DNA from: an uncultured Bacteroidales bacterium | GTDB lineage: Bacteria; Bacteroidota; Bacteroidia; Bacteroidales; UBA932 | Assembly: GCA_934695325.1 (NCBI GenBank) | Contig: CAKUVD010000005.1 | Span: 115,026-179,025, forward strand | Direction of reading: 5' to 3' | DNA: 64,000 bases | Shown here: in pieces, positions 1-6,972 of the stretch | How the letters are laid out: every line of letters starts with the position of its first letter | Position numbering within the stretch: the first letter of the stretch is position 1 | The notes under the pieces: model-generated | What the model saw: the letters and a program-made list of their open reading frames with translations, nothing else | What the model was told of the DNA's origin: nothing | Database searches by the model: none | Translations under genes and position numbers: made by a program

Positions 1-2
1 CA

Positions 3-2969
3 AGAGCATGGAGGGACCTGCCGTACCTCAGTGATGGCGCAGCGGTATCCCCTTCCGCCGTATATTGGGAATCATCAAGTCATTATCAGGACAACTACGC
101 CAACACCGAGAATGACTATCCGGCGGATGTCTTCGACAGGATTCATAAGACTTCAGGGCCTGGACAAGCCTGGAGAGACCACGGCAGTTCAGTCAAGCAC
201 GATTACAGACTGAACAATGACGGAGAATGCAGACGCTTCATTGTCGATGAAGACGGCAATCTTATTGACATAGAATATTATCCTGCCGGGATGCTCAATG
301 TAGAGACTATCACAGATGAAGACTGGAACACCAGCAAGTTCTTCACTGACAGCAGAGGAAATCTCATTCTGGAAAGGCGCTTCGATGAAGCCAAGACTCT
401 GGACACATATTATGTATATGATAATCTGAACCGCATCCATTATGTACTGCCCCCAGAGGCATCCGCAGTCGGTGACATAAGCCTGGCGATAGAGGACTAC
501 GCATTCATCTACAGATACGGCACGTCAGGGCTTGTGACATGGAAACGTATTCCCGGGAAATCTTGGTGCAGGTATATCTATGACAGCCACAGAGTTCAAG
601 TCGGAGAACAAGACTCTCTGATGAGGGCTCGCGGAGAGTTCCTGCTGACTATACCGGACGGTCTTGGACGACCTGCGATAAAGGCTTTTGTCCCTGACAA
701 TTTCAGCAAAGATCTGGAAACCGCCGATTTGAGAGTGATTCCCGATGACTCCCATATAGGCTACAGATGGACGGACTGTTCTGTATGTGAAAGATTCATG
801 TTACCGGAAATAAGCGACATTCAGGAAATTATGTCAGTGAATTACTATGACAGCTACGACTATCTGAAAAGGAATCCAGACAGAAGGCTGAATCTGCCGG
901 AAAATTCGGAGACAGCCGCTGCTGCAGCCCTGCTTCTCACAGGAACATTAAATCTTTCACTACCAGAAAGAGACACCATTCGGTCCTCAATCTACTATGA
1001 TTACAGAAAGAGGATTATACAGACACGCAGCGTCTTTTCCGAAAAGATATCCAACGTCCAGGAATTCAGGTATGATTTTATCGGAAATGTCATCGCAAAC
1101 AAGGAAACGACCACATACGGAAACAACTCCGATGTCATTCTCCATCAGGCCACCTATGACAATGCCGGGAGGCTCATCGAGGAGTATTCACAGCTGAACG
1201 ACTGCCGTCCAGCCATAGTCGCATACGGATATGATGAAACCGGAAGGCAGACAAGCTTGACATTCAAGACAGAAAGCGGAGACATGCTTATCGAAGACTC
1301 ATACAATATCCGAGACTGGCTGACATCAAGACGCTCATCCGCTTTCTGCATGGAACTGCACTATGAAGCGCCGCCATATGATTACATTGAGCCTCATTAT
1401 TCCGGAAACATATCAGACATGATGTGGAACTACCCTTCAAGTGATGCTTCAGTAAAATCATATATATTTACTTATGATAATCTGTCAAGACTTGTAGCGG
1501 CGTTCCCATATAGCCTTGCGCACATACATTCAGAGAACAGCATAACCTATGACCGAAACGGTAACATAAGAAAGTCATTCCGGGAAAAAAGCAAGAACGA
1601 CCTAAGGCAATTGGAATATAAATATTGTGGCAATCAGATTTTTACAGCATTGATAGACAATGCTCCGACACAGTTTACATACAATGCCGTAGGCTGCCTC
1701 ACTTTCGATGGTGCAAATAGCATTGACATAAGTTACAACCGAATGAACCATCTCTGCGAGTTATCAAGAGATGGGAGGACATTAGCCCGATATTCTTATT
1801 CAAGTGACGGGCGTAAGTTGTCGGCGACTGATGCTGAAGGAAACGGGCTCGTATATATCGGGACGATGGTCTATAAGGTCAAGAACGGTGTCCTGAAATT
1901 TGACGGCGCGCCTTTCAGCCACGGTCGCATCATATCTTGCGATACAGGCATCGAGCCTCACTATTTCATAACAGACCACATAGGAAGCGTCCGAGTCGAA
2001 CTGGACTATGCAGGGAACATCGTAGAGACCAATGACTACTATCCTTCCGGAATGAAATGGGAGAGGAGCAGTGTGACACTTCCGACAGTAACATACGAGA
2101 ACAGATATAGATTCAACGGCAAGGAGGAGCAAGCATTTCTTGGTCTTCCGTATATAGACTATGGAGCCAGAATGTACAACCCGGAAAATATGCTCTCATG
2201 GCTCTCCGCAGACGACCTCGCCGAGAAATACTACAGCATATCTCCGTATTCTTTCTGTGCCGGCAACCCGGTGAACATCATCGATCCGGACGGGAATAGA
2301 ATTACAATACGCAGAATCATTGGACAAAAAAACTATGGTGAACTCCCCTATAGCGCAAATATGACATATACTAAAAATAGCACATTTACAAAGAGAATAG
2401 TAACTGCTCTAAACGAAATCTATGCAAATGGTGGAGACAAGGCATTGGATAGGCTTATTTCTTCTGAAAACAACTATTATATTGACAGTATCAGTGGAAT
2501 CGGAGGGAATATGCAATTTACGAAAAATAATGGAGGCGGGATAATACTAGCAGGTGCCATCCTGAGCCGCACGTACGAACAAACACTTACCGTAGAATCT
2601 CTGTCACACGAATTATTCCATGCTGTACAACAAGATAACGGGATTGAAGATACTTCAGTTCAGAGTGAAGTAGAAGCATATGCTTTTAGCAACATTATAT
2701 ACATCAACTATACAAGTACTTTAGAAACTTATTTTCAAAACTCTATCGGTGGAGAGGGACAAGAAAATGCTGCTGGGAGAAAATATGAAGCTGCGTTTTC
2801 AAAAATTGTTTCTGGCGTAGAAAATATTGAGCCAGCATTTAAAACTGCTGTTAAATTCTTTAAAAAAGGCGCTATAGTCAACAGCACAAATCTATATGAA
2901 AATACACCTATATTAGATACTTTCACCCCAACGCTTTTAAGATGTTATTATCCTTCCATCATAAAATGA
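3..2969 (+). CDS. RHS/YD-repeat polymorphic toxin, 5' truncated by window edge, HExxH metallopeptidase tip
   Basis: The reading frame is open from the first bases, so the gene starts outside the window; 988 residues are visible. The body has the tyrosine-aspartate-rich repeats of Bacteroidota RHS proteins and ends in the RHS core signature (DHIGSVRVELD, YYPSG, then the terminal DPDGN at 2283-2297). Such proteins form a shell that encloses a variable C-terminal toxin. Here the tip is about 220 residues (2298-2966) and contains HELFHAVQ at 2607-2630, followed by a Glu-rich SEVEAYAF stretch. That arrangement fits a gluzincin-type zinc peptidase, with two His ligands, a catalytic Glu and a downstream Glu ligand. 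The tip is visibly AT-richer than the body, as expected for an exchanged cassette. The stop overlaps the start of the next gene (ATGA at 2966-2969). RHS membership is sure; peptidase activity and target are inferred. Confidence 0.88.
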   Translation, partial: RAWRDLPYLSDGAAVSPSAVYWESSSHYQDNYANTENDYPADVFDRIHKTSGPGQAWRDHGSSVKHDYRLNNDGECRRFIVDEDGNLIDIEYYPAGMLNVETITDEDWNTSKFFTDSRGNLILERRFDEAKTLDTYYVYDNLNRIHYVLPPEASAVGDISLAIEDYAFIYRYGTSGLVTWKRIPGKSWCRYIYDSHRVQVGEQDSLMRARGEFLLTIPDGLGRPAIKAFVPDNFSKDLETADLRVIPDDSHIGYRWTDCSVCERFMLPEISDIQEIMSVNYYDSYDYLKRNPDRRLNLPENSETAAAAALLLTGTLNLSLPERDTIRSSIYYDYRKRIIQTRSVFSEKISNVQEFRYDFIGNVIANKETTTYGNNSDVILHQATYDNAGRLIEEYSQLNDCRPAIVAYGYDETGRQTSLTFKTESGDMLIEDSYNIRDWLTSRRSSAFCMELHYEAPPYDYIEPHYSGNISDMMWNYPSSDASVKSYIFTYDNLSRLVAAFPYSLAHIHSENSITYDRNGNIRKSFREKSKNDLRQLEYKYCGNQIFTALIDNAPTQFTYNAVGCLTFDGANSIDISYNRMNHLCELSRDGRTLARYSYSSDGRKLSATDAEGNGLVYIGTMVYKVKNGVLKFDGAPFSHGRIISCDTGIEPHYFITDHIGSVRVELDYAGNIVETNDYYPSGMKWERSSVTLPTVTYENRYRFNGKEEQAFLGLPYIDYGARMYNPENMLSWLSADDLAEKYYSISPYSFCAGNPVNIIDPDGNRITIRRIIGQKNYGELPYSANMTYTKNSTFTKRIVTALNEIYANGGDKALDRLISSENNYYIDSISGIGGNMQFTKNNGGGIILAGAILSRTYEQTLTVESLSHELFHAVQQDNGIEDTSVQSEVEAYAFSNIIYINYTSTLETYFQNSIGGEGQENAAGRKYEAAFSKIVSGVENIEPAFKTAVKFFKKGAIVNSTNLYENTPILDTFTPTLLRCYYPSIIK

Positions 2970-3811
2970 GAAACTTTTTCATCATATTTTTTATGTCGAT
3001 ATGGTGTGGGGCACAGGCGCAGACACCACCATACGACTATAAGACTCTGCATTTTCAATCTGAACGAATAAAAGCCGACAGCATCAGAGTTCGCTGTATA
3101 ATCGAAGTTCCGGATATAGACGGAATATCTCATTACACTCCTGTCAAGCTACAGTCGGCGATACGATATAAAAACGGCAAAGAAAAGTCGTATTTACGAA
3201 ATAAGGTCATCTCATCCGGACTGATACGATATCCAGAGTTGCTGAAGTTCTTGCCTGTCGTCTACCATTCAATGTTGAAATACGCTGAAGGAAAGGACTA
3301 TATGGCAGGAAACAGTTACAATGTCCCCTTTTATATCCACAGAAAAGCACCGGAAAAAGAAGACGATAAGTTTCGCCCGGATTTCATTCCTTTCAAGAGA
3401 GCACATCGCTCTGACAGCTTAACCATCTACCGTTCATCGCAGGGAGAGTTCAGGATGAAATTGTACGACAATGGGCAGTTTGAGTACACCAGAGCATCCA
3501 TTGGAATCACATACGGAGGCTCCTGGAGCAGGGAGGGTGACACATTGAAATTGAGCTCAAAGTATTTTGAAAGCAATCCTATGGACTGCTGGAATGAGCG
3601 GTTCGCTTTTATCTACAAATACACCGACGAGCACTATTATGACAGGTTCGTCATGAAAGATGGAATGCTTTACCCCATAATGAGCCACTATTCAAAAGAG
3701 CCTTTCTTGCCGTTCAATACATTCCTTGACTACCGCAGATATAAAAAGCGCCCAAAATCCAGAGGCCATTATGAAATCTTTAGCATATCTTTGCCACATA
3801 TAAACAATTAG
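2966..3811 (+). CDS. Exported protein coupled to the RHS toxin; candidate immunity protein
   Basis: Encodes 281 residues from the ATG at 2966, which overlaps the toxin stop as ATGA. A start at 2942 is possible but lies inside the toxin gene and would bury the signal peptide. The N-terminus is a typical Sec signal peptide (MRNFFIIFF... with a likely cut after AQA, about residue 18). The C-terminal half has a compact beta-rich run with YDNGQFEYTR and GGSWSREGDTLKLSS, a pattern seen in small beta-sandwich or lipocalin-like secreted proteins of Bacteroidota. I do not recognise a named family. Its position directly behind a polymorphic toxin, with translational coupling, suggests the cognate immunity protein, acting in the periplasm. 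A secreted accessory factor is the alternative. Existence of the gene is well supported; function is inferred from position. Confidence 0.75.
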   Translation: MRNFFIIFFMSIWCGAQAQTPPYDYKTLHFQSERIKADSIRVRCIIEVPDIDGISHYTPVKLQSAIRYKNGKEKSYLRNKVISSGLIRYPELLKFLPVVYHSMLKYAEGKDYMAGNSYNVPFYIHRKAPEKEDDKFRPDFIPFKRAHRSDSLTIYRSSQGEFRMKLYDNGQFEYTRASIGITYGGSWSREGDTLKLSSKYFESNPMDCWNERFAFIYKYTDEHYYDRFVMKDGMLYPIMSHYSKEPFLPFNTFLDYRRYKKRPKSRGHYEIFSISLPHINN

Positions 3812-3813
3812 GT

Positions 3814-4239
3814 ATAAGCGAATTAATCGGAAGAAATACAGAACGCAAGATACTTGAGCAATATATAGAAAGTCCCAGACCGGAATTCATTGCGATTTAC
3901 GGTCGCCGCCGCATAGGCAAGACATACCTGATAAGCGAAATTTTCAGAGACAGGCTGACTTTCGACATGACCGGAGTCCTGGAAGGTGATAAAGACGACC
4001 AATTGTCAAGTTTCTTCCTATCCCTCAGGAAAGCCGGATACTATGGAGAAAAGCCAAAAACTGGATTGAAGCCTTTGAAGCTCTAAAATCCATACTGAGA
4101 CAGACATCCGGCAATAAGAAGGTCATCATCTTCATCGACGAATTACCTTGCTTGGACACACCTCGTTCCGGACTCCTACCGGCAAGCATTTGAGCTTAAC
4201 CGCTACGTCGAACTTGACGCACTATTCAGCGAAATTTAA
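3814..4239 (+). pseudogene. Decayed AAA-type ATPase gene (DUF234/archaeal-ATPase-like)
   Basis: No continuous gene is present, but parts of one can be read. From 3814 the frame gives ISELIGRNTERKILEQYI and a P-loop (GRRRIGKTYL) and runs to a stop at 4084-4086. From about 4041 the +2-shifted frame continues the same protein (NWIEAFEALKSILRQ, then a Walker B-like VIIFIDELP) and stops at 4191-4193. The original frame resumes near 4171 and closes at 4237-4239. The large C-terminal half expected of this ATPase family is missing. At least two frameshifts and a deletion have therefore occurred. The final stop lies inside the left arm of an inverted repeat shared with the next ATPase gene. No start codon is obvious. 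The family is one of the stand-alone ATPases common in Bacteroidota, with no settled function. Confidence 0.72.
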
Positions 4240-4273
4240 CAACCCTGTTTTAAACAACCTTGTTAAATTTCGC
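4229..4273. repeat. Perfect 14-base inverted repeat around the ATPase promoter
   Basis: Left arm GCGAAATTTAACAA (4229-4242) and right arm TTGTTAAATTTCGC (4260-4273) are exact reverse complements, separated by 17 bases that contain a near-palindrome (GTTTTAAAC). The right arm begins with the TTG of the -33 element of the ATPase promoter. It could be an operator for autoregulation, a recombination end of an ATPase cassette, or a hairpin terminator for the upstream remnant. Confidence 0.8.
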
Positions 4274-4290
4274 AAAAGATACTATCTTTG
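4260..4290 (+). promoter_or_regulatory. Bacteroidota-type promoter for the ATPase gene
   Basis: TTG at 4260-4262, a 20-base spacer, then TATCTTTG at 4283-4290 match the -33/-7 promoter class of Bacteroidota (TTTG, 19-21 bases, TAnnTTTG). The start codon at 4311 lies about 17 bases beyond the expected transcription start. Confidence 0.7.
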
Positions 4291-4310
4291 CTGATGAAAA
4301 CAAATGAATT

Positions 4311-5459
4311 ATGGCTGCAAAGAACGATTCGCCTTTCGTATTCGGAATTATGGTGGAAGGAGACACTTTCACTGACAGGAAGGAAGAGACACGGCATCTT
4401 AAAATGAACTTTCTGTACGGAGTGAACACCATTCTCATATCGCCAAGAAGGATGGGAAAGACTTCACTTGTCGAAAAAGCGAGCGAGCTTGTGAAAAGCG
4501 ACACGCTCAAGATAGTCAAGATGGATGCTTTCGGATGCCGTTCGGAGAATGACTTTATCAACAGTTTCGCGACAGCTGTCATCCGGGCGACATCCACGAA
4601 ACTCGAAGAATGGATAGAGAACGCCAAGAAATTCCTCGGGAGATTCGTCCCGAAAATAAGCATTGGACAGGAGCCGTTGACGGATTTTTCTGTATCGCTT
4701 GAATACAGCCAGGACAATTCTGCGGCAGAAGACATCCTGCAGTTGCCTGAATTCATTGCGCAGAATAAAGGGATAAGAATAGTGATCTGTATCGACGAAT
4801 TCCAGCAGGTTGCGGATTTTCCTGACTCACTGACTTTTCAGAAGAAGCTTCGTGGCGTGTGGCAACGCCAGCAGAATGTATCATATTGCCTATACGGCAG
4901 TAAACGCCACATGATGGAACTGATGTTCCAGAGCCAGAGCCACCCTTTCTACAGGTTCGGGGACATATTCTACCTCGGAAAGATTCCGGAAGCGGACTGG
5001 GTCGCATTCATCTGTGAAAGATTCCGCATCACAGGGAAAGAGATTTCCGAGGAAATTGCAAAGAAGATATGTACAGTAACAGACAGATATTCCTCTTATG
5101 TGCAGCAACTCTCCTGGCTAGTCTGGCTAAGAAGCGGCAGCAATGCCACTGAAGACAACCTGGATAATGCAATAGACAGTCTCCTGGATGCTTGTGAGCC
5201 TCTGTTCATTCAGCAGACAGAAAGCCTTTCTGCATACCAGATGAATTTTCTTCACGTCCTGGCAGACGGAATTCACAGTGGTTTCACGAGAAGTGAGCTC
5301 CTGGAGAAATACAGACTTGGGACAGCCGCGAACATCAGCAGGCTCAGGAAAGCATTGACAGAAAAAGATCTCATCGCAATGACCGCGCCGAAGAACCTGG
5401 AGATTTCAGATCCGATTCTGACCCTATGGCTAAAGCGGAGAGTGTGGAAGAACAATTAG
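4311..5459 (+). CDS. Stand-alone AAA ATPase (archaeal-ATPase-like)
   Basis: 382 residues with a P-loop RRMGKT at 46-51, a Walker B strand VICIDEF at about 158-164, and a C-terminal winged-helix-like part (SGFTRSELLEKY, then ISRLRKALTEKDLI, then a final ISDPILTLWLKRR). This is the layout of the STAND-like ATPases abundant in Bacteroidota genomes, whose last segment often reads 'DPI(F/L)xxWL'. Their role is unsettled; mobility and toxin or defence functions have been proposed. It has its own promoter (4260-4290) and sits beside a decayed gene of a related type and an RHS toxin, so the region looks like an accessory spot. It ends 12 bases before the antiporter gene, which may be co-transcribed. 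Family confident, function unknown. Confidence 0.85.
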   Translation: MAAKNDSPFVFGIMVEGDTFTDRKEETRHLKMNFLYGVNTILISPRRMGKTSLVEKASELVKSDTLKIVKMDAFGCRSENDFINSFATAVIRATSTKLEEWIENAKKFLGRFVPKISIGQEPLTDFSVSLEYSQDNSAAEDILQLPEFIAQNKGIRIVICIDEFQQVADFPDSLTFQKKLRGVWQRQQNVSYCLYGSKRHMMELMFQSQSHPFYRFGDIFYLGKIPEADWVAFICERFRITGKEISEEIAKKICTVTDRYSSYVQQLSWLVWLRSGSNATEDNLDNAIDSLLDACEPLFIQQTESLSAYQMNFLHVLADGIHSGFTRSELLEKYRLGTAANISRLRKALTEKDLIAMTAPKNLEISDPILTLWLKRRVWKNN

Positions 5460-5471
5460 ACAAAACAGACA

Positions 5472-6950
5472 ATGAAACGAACTTCAATTATACGGACTTG
5501 CATCTCACTGATACCTATCATCATACTGGTCATTCTCCTGATTACGGATATCAGCTTCTTCGGAAGCGACGCGATACTTGGCGCCAGCCAGGTGTCCCTG
5601 CTGTTCTCGGCAGGAATATGCGTATGGCTGGCGATGTGGCTGTTCAAGAAGCCGTGGGACGACTTCGAGGCGGCGATACGCGGTAACATCGGGGACGTTA
5701 CCACGGCAATCGTCATATTGTTTATGATAGGAGGAATCTCAGGCACCTGGACAATGAGCGGCACTGTACCATCACTTATCTACTACGGCGTACAGATCAT
5801 ATCTCCTAAAATCTTCCTGGTGACAGCCTGCATAATCTGTGCGTTCATCTCTGTGATGATAGGCAGCTCGTGGACGACCATCGCCACCATCGGCGTGGCG
5901 CTGATGGGTATCGGCAAGGCGCAGGGCTTCAGTGACGGAATGATTGCGGGAGCCATTATATCAGGAGCATATTTCGGAGACAAGATATCCCCTCTCTCGG
6001 ACACGACAGTGATGGCGGCGTCGATTTCGGGCACTCCCCTGTTCCGACACATCAAATACTTGATGCTCACCACAGTGCCGTCATTTGCATTGACACTGAT
6101 AATTTTCCTGGTGCTGGGATTTATGCACGACGGCGGAGACTCGGCACAGATCTCGGTCTATACCGAGACATTGTCCTCGAAATTCAACATCACTCCCTGG
6201 ACTCTCATCGTGCCGGTAGTGACGGGCATCCTCATCGCACGAAAGATGCCGGCGCTCCCGGTGCTCGGAATCTCAATGACGCTGGCTGCCGTCTGCGCCA
6301 TCATCCTCCAGCCGCACATAATCACCGAGATAGGGGGCAATGCCCTTGAGTCTCTCGGGATTACAGGGAGCACAAGCAAGGCGGGCATAATGTTCACGGG
6401 ACTTGTGAAGACCATATATGATTCCGTGTCAGTAGATACAGGAGTCGAGGATGTGAACAGGCTCGTTTCGTCAAGGGGTATGCTCGGGATGCTCAACACA
6501 GTCTATCTCATCATCTGCGCGATGTGCTTCGGCGGATGCATGAAAGCCAGCGGAATGCTCCACCACCTGGCGTCATTGATACTGCCGATGACGAAGACCC
6601 GCACCGGCCTGGTGGCTTCGACTGTCGGCACCGGCGTGATCTTGAACGGCGTAATCTCGGACCAGTATCTGTCGATCATCCTTACTTCCGATATCTACAA
6701 GGATATCTATGCGAAGCGTGGCTACGAGAGCAGGCTGCTGGGACGTTCTGTGGAGGACTCGTCCACTGTGACGTCACCGCTTTTCCCGTGGAGCAGCTGC
6801 GGAATGACTCAAGCGACGATACTGAGCGTGCCGACAATAGCCTATCTTCCCTTCTGCTTTTTCAACATACTCAGTCCGCTGATGAGCATCTGTATGGCAA
6901 TTCTCGGCTATAGGATTTTCCGCCGCGGCACAGCGCCGGACGAAGAATAG
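5472..6950 (+). CDS. nhaC: NhaC-family Na+/H+ antiporter
   Basis: 492 residues, strongly hydrophobic, about 11-12 membrane spans. The conserved NhaC core is readable: GTWTMSGTVPSLIYYG, then IGSSWTTIATIGVALMGIG, then SGAYFGDKISPLSDTT. In this family these segments line the ion path. It exchanges cytoplasmic sodium for external protons or, in related members, malate for lactate. The start at 5472 follows the ATPase stop by 12 bases with no recognisable promoter between them. It converges with the GH31 gene, leaving 22 bases between the stops. The substrate cannot be fixed from sequence, so the symbol denotes the family. Confidence 0.88.
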   Translation: MKRTSIIRTCISLIPIIILVILLITDISFFGSDAILGASQVSLLFSAGICVWLAMWLFKKPWDDFEAAIRGNIGDVTTAIVILFMIGGISGTWTMSGTVPSLIYYGVQIISPKIFLVTACIICAFISVMIGSSWTTIATIGVALMGIGKAQGFSDGMIAGAIISGAYFGDKISPLSDTTVMAASISGTPLFRHIKYLMLTTVPSFALTLIIFLVLGFMHDGGDSAQISVYTETLSSKFNITPWTLIVPVVTGILIARKMPALPVLGISMTLAAVCAIILQPHIITEIGGNALESLGITGSTSKAGIMFTGLVKTIYDSVSVDTGVEDVNRLVSSRGMLGMLNTVYLIICAMCFGGCMKASGMLHHLASLILPMTKTRTGLVASTVGTGVILNGVISDQYLSIILTSDIYKDIYAKRGYESRLLGRSVEDSSTVTSPLFPWSSCGMTQATILSVPTIAYLPFCFFNILSPLMSICMAILGYRIFRRGTAPDEE

Positions 6951-6972
6951 TCCCGTGGTCAATACGCCTTCC

